Of a stretch of DNA of 64,000 nt, positions 24,335 to 35,860 are shown in pieces; the first letter of the stretch is position 1, and the number at the start of each line of letters is the position of its first letter. The notes below the pieces were generated by a model. It worked only from the letters and a program-made list of their open reading frames with translations, was not told the DNA's origin and searched no databases. The translations under genes were made by a program, and so were the position numbers. The DNA comes from Tenebrio molitor (lineage: Eukaryota > Arthropoda > Insecta > Coleoptera > Tenebrionidae), in NCBI RefSeq assembly GCF_963966145.1, contig NC_091055.1, positions 4,092,001 to 4,156,000 of the forward strand, read 5' to 3'.

Positions 24335-24559
24335 TAGTTTGTCGTCCAAGAACTCTAAGGTTATATTGCAAGCCCTATCGTTAAAAGATTAACTAGCGTA
24401 ACAAAGCATCAGGTACTGCTAGGAGGGTCCAGGTAGTCTCTGGACTAAATGGTACTTTTCTTAGTAGTTAGTACAAAATGCCAAATAATAATCTTCTCAT
24501 TATTGAAGTTAAAGTGTCATTACTCATTACTATAACATTAGAGTTCTTGGACGGCTATA
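24335..24559. mobile_element. Small TIR element (MITE), TATAGYCG family, copy 2
   Basis: About 225 bases. The ends share GTCCAAGAACTCTAA followed by GTTATA. It is the same family as 22047-22237, inserted in the opposite orientation and with better preserved ends. Confidence 0.65.
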
Positions 24560-27500
24560 GTAAGAATTTGTCTACCTAGAAGTGTATTAATTTCTTACGA
24601 ATTTCGAAGATCCATTTTACCAAAACGCAATTTGCAAAAGGCGAAAATTTTCAAAAAAGTAAAAATACCACAGTCTGCAAAATTATTTGTGTGAATGTTT
24701 TCGCTCCATTTGCATTTAATCGAGCTATTATCAAGGTGGGGTAGAACAGAGCATGGCATAAATATTTAATGCAGAACTAATTTAGCAGCCTCTGTCTAAG
24801 TAGTAAAGCGAACGTAACGTAAGGTTGTCTCTACTTCCTAGAACGTGAGTAAAAACCACAGCGAAGGTTATCATCATGCAACAACCCTCGATGTATAATT
24901 TAAATATGTATACATTTCACTTGTGTTTCCACAGTTTGTTTTGCCCTTCCTGACATTTTGTGTATCCCTGTTGTCAGGCTCGTGTACATTGTGTCCCTAT
25001 TACGTGAGTTAGGTAAATTTTTCTCCCAAATCCGTTTATTTTCCACCTCTCGCCTTACTTTTGATGTCGTTCATTATTCATAACTTTTCCTCCTTTCATT
25101 TACTCGGTGATATTTCTTTTGACATTTCCAATTTTCACGGCTTAACTTCGTTATTCGAAATTGAACATTTAAAAATTCCTTTTCTCAGAGAAATTACGAA
25201 AAGCATCTATTGTTGCGGCGAACTCTGACGAGATAAAATGAAAATTACTCAGAAACAAGACCAATTAAAAAAGAATCTGTCCAAAGCCGTGGAATAAACA
25301 ATCTCCTGCAGCAAACTGAAAGACGTCGATGCTTTTAATTCGCTTAAAATTTAAGCTACCTTGTTTTCTTCGATAAAATGTTTCTACAAACAATTAATCA
25401 AAACAAATTTCTTAATTGTTTGTTGTTTAGAAGATCAATCAGTGTGGACTGTCTCTGAAATGTATCAGAAGGCTCTCCTTGATTTCCTTTCCTTTCGAGC
25501 GTCTCCGCTGGAACCTGACCCTTCATTTATATTGATTTTTGCAGCAGAATATGAAGATAATATTCCTGCTGTTGATACTCAAACTAACTGGAAATTCCTA
25601 TCACAACCGCGCTTTTCTTTCCCCTTTGACAAAAATTGAAAATTAATACGACGACAAGACACAGTTTATCATATGACTAACAAACATAAACAAAAACAAT
25701 AGCATTCCTAGGTACATCCACACTGACAAAACAATTTTATCGGGGTAATAAATTCCATTATTTTCTTTTATTGCTGATAATGAGTCGCTAATATTGTGCA
25801 ACGTGTCTAACATACTGATTCATACTAGGTGACTAAACAAAAAACTATACTGAGCGTCTGCATTCTCCAAATAAATAAAAACAAAATCCCAATTTATCGG
25901 GTGCCGTTTAAAATCCCGAACGATGATTAATCAGTTCCTGTTCCTAACACACTTATTTTCCATCGATCCGAGTGAATAATTGATAAATAATTTGTAAACA
26001 GTATTGAACTATGGCACGACTGCGACTGCGGTGGCATCGAATAGGTGTATAATTATTCCGTAAATAGCTTTCCTGGAAAAGTTTGTCAACTATTTTAGTA
26101 TAAATATTGATCGGGAATGCGGCGTTGGTCTAATTTTGTCCGGACACTGTCTGTATTATGAGAAAATGTCAGTTTGATTTGTGTAAACAAGATAATAATT
26201 TTAAAGTTGAAAAAAATTTCCTTGAACTCGGTCATGGACCAGTGACATTACGCACTCATTATGAACACACTACCTGTGCCTAAATGAGTGTCTGCACCGG
26301 AAACACGTTGCTTTCACGATGCATTATTTATTTTTGTGTGTGGACAAATTCAAAAGGCAAAATTCGAATTTGCCTCAATCGACTCGTCGATCACCGTTAC
26401 GATTTGATTATCGAACGTCGAACAATGCTCCAGATGCGGTTCACTACTTCCGACATTCTTGAACTGACTTGTATATCCGACTTTCTTCTCGGATAAACAA
26501 AACATTAGATAACCACACCGGAAGAGGGGTTTTAAGCGAGAAAACGCATTAAATTAGAACGAATTTCAAACCAGAACCCACCACTCTCAAGAGTCTCAAG
26601 AGAAAAACATCACTTTCGCATTGTCGCACGCAAAAGTGGTCGACCGTTTCCAAAAATTCAAACAATCGTCTATGCTATGCGAATTATTTTTCCTCTAAGC
26701 GTGGTCGTAACGGACAAATCCAAATTCTTCGACCATCGGTGGCCGAAGATAAGGCCATCCCGACCACGCACCGCTGAACCATGATGTTCCGTGACCCGTG
26801 TTTCGACCATATCGGTCAAAATTTATTCTAAATCCATTTGGTCGACGAAAGTTCAGGCATTTAAACAAAATTTGTGCGAGCACCAAAGCAGAACTGGAAA
26901 ACCGGTGACCTTTCACCTTTCCCGCTCGTAGCCGCTTTAAGACGCCTTATCGACAGAATTCGATTGTCGATTGTCGACTGTCGCAACGTGTTCCGACTTG
27001 TACCTGAGGGGTGTTCTCAGGTAGAACGGTTTAGAATGTTTGGGGGTCTCCCATTTTGTTTACATCGTTGGAGTCGCTAACACGAGGAAATGGCTCGAGT
27101 GCTTCAATGAATATTAAAGGAAGTCGGTTACGTCATGTCAGCACACAAGACTAAAAACGAAAGCATGAATGACACTGTGAAGTAAAGCTTCGCCCACACT
27201 GTACGCCTTATGACTAATGCTTATGTAAATCGGTGCAATTTACATGTTTTCCGCTAAGATAAGAGAACACTTTCGGTTCTTCGCAGAACGACCGTATGAA
27301 AATTCGCGATTGAAATTTTCGGTTTGTGCAAATACGGACTTCTCTGTATTTACTTTCTCAAACAAAAACATGTTTACCCTATACCTTATCAAGAAAGGTT
27401 CACCCTGTTTGTTTTCGATGGAAACTTGAATGGGAACCCGCCTTAAGAGCGGCGACTCCACAGACCCTTATCATGTGTTATTTGATAGCCAAACTAATCC

Positions 27501-30500
27501 GATCGATATGGCGCCACTGATAAAACTAATTGCACAACTACCCGCCAAAAACTAAACAAACACAAGAATTTTGCACAAAACTTACTCGGTACGGACGGAC
27601 ATGGCAATTCTTGTTGAGGTGACGACGTAAACACCGACTATATCAAATTACTCTAGTCCAGAGACTAAGTTAAGACCGCTGATATTAAATTGTTATCTAA
27701 ACTTTTGTAACAATCGAACAATAAATCAACAAAATCCCGGGCACAAAGGTTACACGATTTTATTTACCGTGACAAAAGAGTGAAGCAGCAGAAATGAACA
27801 AACGGACACATTGCAATTAACAATTATCTTATTTACTCTAGTATAAATTTTGAAAACAAAGCGATGACGTCTCTTGTGTACAAAACACTTTAAATCGTCA
27901 TCGTCACATTTTCTCTGATCTAGCGCAATTTGAATTCGTCTTACCACATGCCAAAAGGCCCATAAATTACGAGTTTTTTTAAACTATTTATTTTGCAATT
28001 GTCAGTCGATTTTATCATGAAATAGAGAGAAAGTGACGCAATGATGCTAGCATTTGCCAATATTAAATTTATTACATCATTTGAAATTTCTCGTATTTAC
28101 ACACTTGATTTTAATTTTAATTTGTGTTATTGTATCTTTACAAACAATCGAATATTCGTCAAATAAAATTGAGACGGCTTTAATGCAAATAATCTAATAA
28201 TCTTCGACTAATCTGGTGACTTAACGTTTTTATAGTCGTCAGAATATGTTCCAATTCGAGCCTATAAAAACGTCGGTTTATAGATATCGACATCACATAA
28301 CATTTCCAATTTTTATCTAAATTGATATTGTCAATTTGTTCACGAGTGTTTGTCCCGTTTACTCGTCAGGTGCCACTCTTCGGCATCAGTTTAACTCGAA
28401 GAGAAAGATTTTTGCGTTGGCTTAAAATCGATAACAATTCTACAGAATCGAAAGTTTGAAAATGAAATGTCATGACGCACCGAGAGATAACTTCTCGGTA
28501 AAAAATAATTTTGTCCCTAATCATAATATTTTTGTTTATCGGTAGTGGAAATACCATACACTCATGCAAGCTTCTACTGAGAACGTCTTGAGTCACAGAA
28601 GACGGCGCCCGAGGGATTAACAATCGACCAATAATCACGGCATAATTTAGAACGGAACAGTTGTATCCAATAAAATTCTACTACTCCAGAAATAGGGATA
28701 TTCCAAACGACAAAAACGTCAGCGGGCGTCAACAAATAGCAGAAGAAAATGTGTAGTTTCAGATTTCTGATTCATGGAGTATTTATAGAAATCTAGAATT
28801 CACAAATCATCGATATCGCTTGTTATTAAAAATGATTAAAGTGCATGCGGGCATTGTTTGTTGTTGGTGTAATCTGTAGTAAAGGCTGTATCTATATCTT
28901 GTGACACTCCAAAACGTAAATTAAAAGAATAGAGATTACGACCACGTGGAAACTACATACATATACGTCTTCAAGGATAAAAGAGTTGATAAAACGTGTA
29001 CTCGCAGATTTGTTTTACGGCGCATTGGGTCACACGTGTATGCGCAATCAAATCCTAATTAGAACAATAAAATTTCCCGTGTTTACTAAAGTTACAACAA
29101 AATCCGCTTCCATTTTTCCTATGCAATCTGAGAAGTGTCGGTGTGATTGACAAGAGGATTCTTTTCTGAAGTAAACAAACACCGTGTTGTCGAATAAAAA
29201 TAAATAAACAAGCTGAGTGGAACGATAGCGCTTAAGAGTAATAATTTTGAATTATGTAATGCGATACGGCCCTCCCCCCTTGCCGGCACCAGTGCATTCC
29301 AACTGTTAACCGTTTTAATGGATTCTTTGTCTTGCGGGATGGTCTTTGAAAACGAACATGTACAATCGAAAATTGAAAGATCTGCGTTTGGAGACGCTCG
29401 GGGCATCGTGTGTATTGTTTTGGGTTGTGCGTAATGAAACAACGCTTAATTGATCATGTTTATTTTCGACATTATAATACATATGAATGCCACGGGCATC
29501 AAAAAATATTTTAATACAAATTATTGCGATTGTAACAAAAACGTACATCATAACATAAATTTTACCACATATATTTGGGAGTCAATTGTCCTCGGCCAAA
29601 ATGTGATAAGCAATTCAATTAAATACCTACATAGTAACTGAAAGTAATTAGTGAAAAATAATTAAAAAAATGAAAAAATCTATTCTTTTTAAAACCCATT
29701 TTGTCCAATAAGAACTAACTAAAGAACACAGTCAAAATAAATTATAAACAAAATGAAATGCATCTACGAAGTGAATATAAAAATCACATTTTCCCATTGA
29801 GTTAAGAATTTATGCATAACAACTATATCACAAGAACAGCAATAGAATCAGTTCAATAATCTAGTGCATTTTTTGAATTAAAAAAAATACTTACAAATGC
29901 GTTTCTCGTTAAATACAAATCGATTAGTGTGAACAAATAAGAAATGCGTAAGCATGTCTAATCCGGTTTCAAAAAAAACAAAATTTACAAACATGGCATG
30001 TGCAATAAATTAAAAGGTCAGTGTATGAGTAAAAAAACAGAAAACAAAGTCCTGTCGTCGTTGATGAAGTGCAGATCCATTAACTGACCCGATTGTTAAA
30101 ATATTTAGAAAAAAAAAAAAAAACAAAAAAGAAACAAAACCAACATCGTTATGTACTTTACGACTACTTATAATTAATTTAAATTAAAATCACATTTAAA
30201 AAACCAGAGCTTTTCCACATTCTGTATAGATTTTTTATTTGTGATTTTAAAAACCTTGCCTGTTCTCCCCCGTTTGTTTGAAAAATTTGATATAATTTTG
30301 GGGAGGGAAACAAAGCTGGGAGGTTTATATTACAATCACAGATACGGAGTAACAGAGTAAGAGTTCCAAACTAATTTTACACTACCTAAAAATTTTATTT
30401 AAGTCCGGTAAATCTTAATTAAGCGTAATACAACGTTTTGTAAAACTGATCTCAGATTCTCTCTTAAGCGTATAATACTAAGAGCGTAAATCAGAGACAA

Positions 30501-30712
30501 AAAAACGGAAAAATGGGGGCAAATCACTCGATTTAACGCAGGCAAGACGATCCGTCGCCCCCGACTATACGAAATGTATTCTTACGTCTCTTTGGCTCGG
30601 ACTGTACTCTTGCTGACGCAACGTTTCCAATTTCTCACATACAACAAACACTCACTGCAAATAAAGGAACATTAAGGGACAAAATAAATTAATGAAACGC
30701 AGAAGAACGAAT

Positions 30713-31180
30713 TTAGCTCTCTTGGGAGTACAGCCGCAACACGGGACTGGAATCCTCGTCGGATTCGTAAAAGTATCTCTGCTTCGGGGTCAGCCCTAGC
30801 TGCACCCTCCTGACGGCCTCGTTCACCAGGCTCCCGTCCCTGAGCAGTTTCTGGAGCAGCTCGTAGGGGTCCTCCTGAGCGGGGTCCTGCTGCAGCTTGC
30901 GTTTCGCCTTCCTGAGGCAGGACGAGTCGCAGGTGGCCGAGTCGCAGCAGAACTTCCCCGGGATGCGGTACGGGGAGGCCCTGGAGGACTTCCTCGACAG
31001 GTGGCTGCAGGGGATCGCCTTCATCGTCGTGGCGGACAGCCGCAGGTTCTCCTTGATCTCCAGCACCAGACCTTCCACGTCTTTGGAGCTGATGTTGAAC
31101 TCCGGCCCCCGGATGGGGTTCATCGTGCTCATGGTGCGCATATCAGCTGAAGGCATCTCGGGCATCCAAACACCGACCAC
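30713..31180 (-). CDS. Uncharacterised single-exon protein, 155 aa
   Basis: A long frame with codon-like GC enrichment that stands out from the AT-rich flanks. I do not recognise the family. Visible features are a Met-rich N-terminus (several possible starts at Met 1, 6, 9, 14, 17 and 20), an amphipathic stretch FNISSKDVEGLVLEIKENLR, a Ser/Arg patch then CCDSATCDSSC, a basic RKAKRKLQQ and an acidic DPAQEDPYELLQKLL. The C-terminal half reads like a conserved helix (LRDGSLVNEAVRRVQLGLTP) followed by YFYESDEDSSPVLRLYS. There is no signal peptide, membrane segment or enzyme motif. It could be a small regulatory or adaptor protein; that is only an impression. The first ATG is used because the frame closes soon upstream. 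A long AT-rich 3' region to about 30390, with AATAAA-type signals on the minus strand, may be its 3' UTR. Confidence 0.75.
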   Translation of the reverse strand: MVGVWMPEMPSADMRTMSTMNPIRGPEFNISSKDVEGLVLEIKENLRLSATTMKAIPCSHLSRKSSRASPYRIPGKFCCDSATCDSSCLRKAKRKLQQDPAQEDPYELLQKLLRDGSLVNEAVRRVQLGLTPKQRYFYESDEDSSPVLRLYSQES

Positions 31181-34100
31181 TCGACACTTTGTTTACAACT
31201 TTGTGTATAAACAAACGGCGTTGAACAGCACAACCTCACTCCTCGCGGTTCTCTAATCGACTGAAAGCGCCATTTCGTGTCGGTATACCAACCTCGTTAA
31301 CTGTTGTTTGGGTGCTTTCACGAAAACATGCGCCGGCGAAAAGTAGCACCATGTAAACAATACCCCCGAATGCGGACCGTAACGCCCAATTCGCACCGAA
31401 TTCGCACCCCGATCACGATTTTTCGACAAATTCGCCCCTACGACGGCCAATTCGCGAAAACCGACTCCTCCCCGGGATATACAATTATGTAAACATTTCA
31501 GGCCACCGGCGTAGGAAAAACGAATCAAGGTTACGTTACGTCTACATTCAAGGAACGTAGAATGGCAGGCGTGACGTCACTGGAGTGGGGGCAACTTTAC
31601 TATTTATTTACAATTTGAAGGTGGACGGGGCGAGGGGCGAAACTAAGAAAGCATGTTCTCTATGTGATATCTCTAAATTATTTGATGTCATTCGAACGAA
31701 ATCGAGGAAAAATGACTTGCTTTAAGTAAGTTTTTTCCCCAACCGTAACACAAACATATCGAAAATAACCGACAGGAAGTACATCAAGTTAAGTGCTTCT
31801 GATTTCCCGTGTTACGGAATATCGATTGCTTTCGTTAATTTTGAATTTATAAACATGTTACAAGGGGTGATTCAGCTGCACCCCCTTCGATACGACAGCT
31901 GACCCAGCCGACCCCCGATTGTGAAATATCTTCCCAAAAAAAACTGACATTTCTTTATCCAGATGTCACAAAAATAATTGTAACGTTTAGGGAATTCAAA
32001 TAAACCAACCTGATACGATTAAAAATAAAATTCCCTGCATATTTTTAAGCCGTAGCATTTATTGTAGAGAAGGAATCCTTTCATTAATATTGTTTACTGT
32101 TTTCGTTTGAAATGGCGCCGGTGTTGTGACAACGAGTTCCTCATCTACGAGTATTAATTGAAACAACTTTTGACCGAATGATTCACCAATTTCTGATAAC
32201 ATTACTAAACGTAAAAATAAACAAACAACAAATTAAAAACGTACACTGCAACAAAGTCCATTTTGTATATTTCTCTTAAGTGATATAAAACGAGACTGCT
32301 GATACCTAAATAAGTATTAACACATGTATTGTTTTTTTATAGCTTTTTCTACTTTTGCATTACATATTTCTTTTATTAAGGTGTGTGATTTTCTGCATAA
32401 TCCCTGTAACGAGCTTTAAAAATTTTAGCGTTACATATATTCTTATTATTTTTCTAGACATCTATAGTCATTTTTTCTTGAGATTTATATAATTCTACTT
32501 CCATTTAATTGACTTTTTTTACCTCTATGATTGTCGAATTATTATCAAATAATTCCTTTCTAAATTCTAAATCGAAAAGAAACAAACTTAATGTATTATT
32601 TGGTAATGAAATAACTTACTTTTTTAAATATACTTTTAAAAACAGGGTTGAATCCTTAAAAAAGTGTTGTGTGCTGTAGATGCCATACTAGTAGTAACGA
32701 GACAAAAAATATATGTAAATAAACGTTAATTAACAAACAAAAAATTGAAAAAATTAATATTCAAGCTCGCTAATGACATAAAATTCGATCAACTTCGCGA
32801 CATTCTCTGTTATCCTTTATTATATTAAATCTCAAGTCGCGTCCTTTGTTTCCGTTCCTACATTTTATCGATCCAGATATTGTTTACTACTTGAACAGGG
32901 TTTATTCAAATGAGAAACGTATCTTACATAAAACAATGCTCTTTTGTCGTAAACATTTTTATGAAATTTTTAACAAAGGCTCCCTAATAAATACTGTTTT
33001 TGTAGCGACAGTACCTAACCAACAAATTACTACAAAAACAAGTTTCATCATTCTGCAGTAAAGTCGATGTTTATAATTTTTATGTTGTGACCGACGCAAA
33101 GTATTTAAACAACCACTTGTCACAAAAGACGAGTTTTTTGTTTGTTGTTTTGTTACAAATTGTGTATTTATGTCCACGACGAGGAAGTATGACTGGATTG
33201 CCAAATGTTCCGCAATTTTGTTTACAACTTAACCATTTGCACAAACTTATTTCGCACATTACAAGTTTGTTACACCTGTTTTAACATAAAAATAAAGATT
33301 AATTCATCGTGGGATTTATACCTACTCAAAATATGAAATTGTTGATTGAGCATCTTGGAAAATAAGTTGCAGCCGAAGTACACAACAAACATGTTGTTCG
33401 AATGATATTAATTAGTGTTTTGTCTAGATTTATTAACGTTTCCTGGCGCGTTCTAATAAAGAAACGTGAACTATTGAGTGTGAATGGAAAAAGGAAGACA
33501 TGAAAAGGAAATTAATAGTAAAAATGAAAAAAACACGGAGACCGTTGTAATTTTTTAATTTCCCGATTTCACCGATCAAATCAATTACATATATCGGTTA
33601 ATAGTGATAGAGCGCCAATGCAATAAAAAAAAAAACGATGTCAATAACACAGTTGCAGCAATTTGGTTCAAAAAAATTTAAATTACTGATAAATTTGTTT
33701 GGACTTTAATACAACTACTCGTACTGCCACAACACAAATATAACTTTATCACAAAATGATAATATACTACATACTAGGAAAGTCCCTTCAGAACACTTTG
33801 TTTTTTCGAAGATTTTGCCCTAATTTTAGGTACCTATATTTAAACTTTAATCGTTTTCAACGGTGAATTTGTTTAGACTAAATCGAATTCGCCTTTGGAA
33901 GAACAGGATAGATTCTTTAAAATTTTGACTTTTCTAAAAAAGGTAACTACCTACCTTTAAAAACAAGGTAGATTCCTTAACATTTTGACTTTTAAAAAAA
34001 GCTACATAAAACAGGTCAAAACGCTTAAAAAACAAAGTGTTCTGAAGGGGTCTTCCTGAAATATCCACTTTAACCTTTAAAATTAGGGCAAAATCTTTGA

Positions 34101-34582
34101 AAAAACAAAGTGGTATATGTACATACATATTACCTACATAATAATAATTAGCGGATATAGACATCCCATAAATAGATCGAATCAACGTTACAAGAACCAC
34201 CTGAATGTTTATATTGTCTATTATCACAATTATTGACGTCTGGCTTATTTTCTAAGCAATCATTTGTTAATAAATGATCAATTAACTCCATATTCGGGCG
34301 GTATAATTTTGTCATAAAAAATTAAATAAATGTCAGAAATACTCAATTTTTCCGTGAACATTTTTCGATACTGATTTTTTTTATCTGGCAGACAACATTA
34401 TTATCGATATGTTTTGCAATAAAACCTTCATCCTGTTTTAGCTATCTCTAGTTGTCGATTTGGCCGCGGGTACACCGAGGGCGCCACCTCCCTCGGCGCA
34501 CATGAAAATTTCAGGTCTCGCGCGTGATTTTCAGATTTGCCGTCAGTTTCAGCAAATTTTTCACACGACCCATATAACAAAA
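31181..34582. other. Intergenic spacer, 3.4 kb
   Basis: The first 350 bases are G/C-richer and probably include the promoter and 5' UTR of the minus-strand gene at 30713-31180. The rest is AT-rich. A nested inverted/tandem repeat lies at 33783-34113. Short open frames (for example 31253-31528 minus and 33934-34227 minus) lack support. Confidence 0.6.
33783..34113. repeat. Nested inverted repeat with an internal tandem duplication
   Basis: The left arm (33783-33830) runs through CTTCAGAACACTTTGTTTTT then GATTTTGCCCTAATTTTA. The right side carries it inverted but split into two overlapping pieces: 34026-34050 matches the outer half and 34079-34113 the inner half. Between the arms, a unit of about 61 bases beginning near 33901 (GATTCTTTAAAATTTTGACT) recurs from about 33962. 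This looks like a rearranged foldback or MITE remnant. Confidence 0.6.
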
Positions 34583-34973
34583 ATGAACAGAACTGTACTC
34601 AATATTTATAATAAAATTGCGAGTTTTGGGCGAGGGCCAAATCCGCAACTTTCTGAACTGGTAGATTTGATCTTGGCAGAAATACATTGAGTAATGGAGA
34701 TTGTTTTAGATAAATAGGCAATGGTGTAGCCAAAACGATGTAGTGACCGAAGAACAAATCGAACGTATACTTAAAAAGAAATTTCCAACTTCACAAAAAA
34801 TTCAAGTTGAAGATGTGTCAGGGGGGTGTGGTGCTATGTTCAATATTTACGTAGAAAGTGAGGACTTTAAAGGACTGTCCATACCAAAGCAACACAGGAC
34901 TGTTTACGATACTTTAAAAGAACAAATTAAGAATATACATGGTTTGCACCTTGAAACTAGAATTCCTAGATGA
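34583..34973 (+). CDS. BOLA3: BolA-like protein 3, mitochondrial Fe-S cluster maturation factor
   Basis: Exons 34583-34660 and 34710-34973 flank a 49-base intron and encode 113 aa. BOLA3 works with GLRX5 and NFU1 to deliver 4Fe-4S clusters to mitochondrial proteins such as lipoyl synthase and complex II. Residues 1-35 (MNRTVLNIYNKIASFGRGPN...) are basic, lack acids early on and suit a mitochondrial targeting peptide. The BolA fold follows: EEQIERILKKKFP, DVSGGCGAMFNIYVESEDF, then HRTVYDTLKEQIKNIHGLHL. The Cys in GGCGAMF and the His of IHGLH are the expected cluster ligands. Splicing rather than read-through is needed because the first frame stops at 34690. A possible ATTAAA poly(A) signal is at 35037. 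Length agrees with animal BOLA3 (about 107 aa). Confidence 0.92.
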
Positions 34974-35860
34974 AATTAATTACTAGTTTAGCTAGCACGT
35001 CTTTACAATGATTTTTGATGTAATTTTTTTTGTTGAATTAAAAAAAGAAAGTTTGAAAAGTTGACATAACCTCAAAAATGTTGTACACCCACTTTTGAAC
35101 AATTCATTATTACTAGTGGTGGATTCATGTTACATTTTTTACAATGACATTGAAAATCTTTATCAAATTTTTAATTTGCTCACCTTTGTGCAGTTGTCAT
35201 TTTTTTTTAATTTTCAAAAAGTTTATTTAGAACACCACTTCACTGACCTGTGACAGCTTTGTATTTGTTTGTATTGCAATGATTAAAAACTTTTAGCAAC
35301 AGCTTTGCAAAGTGTCAAATTATTGATTTTTTTTTGCCGTTTACAACATTTCTTCAAGTAAAAAGTCAATACAATTCCGCGGATTCTAAATTCTCGAATT
35401 AAACAAATTTGCATGTCTTTCAGAATGACATTAAACTTTGACCTTGTTAAAAATTTTCTTGGCGTTTTATTATATACTTGGATTTTAAAATTCGTTATCC
35501 CAAAAACATATTTATTTCAACAACTTGGGTAATAGAAAGGAAAAGGAGGATAGGTTCATAATTTATTACAAAACACTTTTTGACGATTTTATTGAAAAAA
35601 GTAAATAAAACCGATACCATATAATGCAGTCCTAAGACACAAGACAAATTTAAGTTAAAGATAGTTCTGAATTCCTCAATAGGAATCAATATTTCAGTGA
35701 ATTCCAGATCCAATCTTAAATTGTGAATAATTAAAAAAATTTAGTGAAATTCGATTTAATTACAAAAACAATTACAGTTTCAACTACAATGGAAAACATC
35801 GGCATATTTAAAATTAAATTATTTATAATTACATTGGTGCAATCACTGATAATTACACTT
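34974..35860. other. Spacer between convergent BOLA3 and PDIA3
   Basis: About 890 AT-rich bases holding both 3' UTRs. Nothing else is supported. Confidence 0.6.

Larger units (their letters stand above)
14620..30712. other. 16-kb region without a recognised gene (PEPD first intron and/or intergenic)
   Basis: No exon with family support was found on either strand. Supported contents are LINE fragments (16437-16640 and 17520-17847), TIR elements (16742-17210, 22047-22237, 23071-23618 and 24335-24559), an ATT-rich microsatellite near 22924-22947, and a GC-richer stretch near 20690-21000 with a TATA/E-box cluster. The missing PEPD first exon must lie here or farther upstream, so part of the region is probably PEPD intron. 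An open frame at 25361-25639 (plus, 92 codons) has balanced composition in its second half but matches nothing I know. Confidence 0.55.

Noticed and set aside
34460..34690. 76-codon frame starting upstream of BOLA3
   Set aside because: Its second half is BOLA3 exon 1 read through the intron to a stop. The ATG at 34583 gives the targeting peptide and correct splicing.
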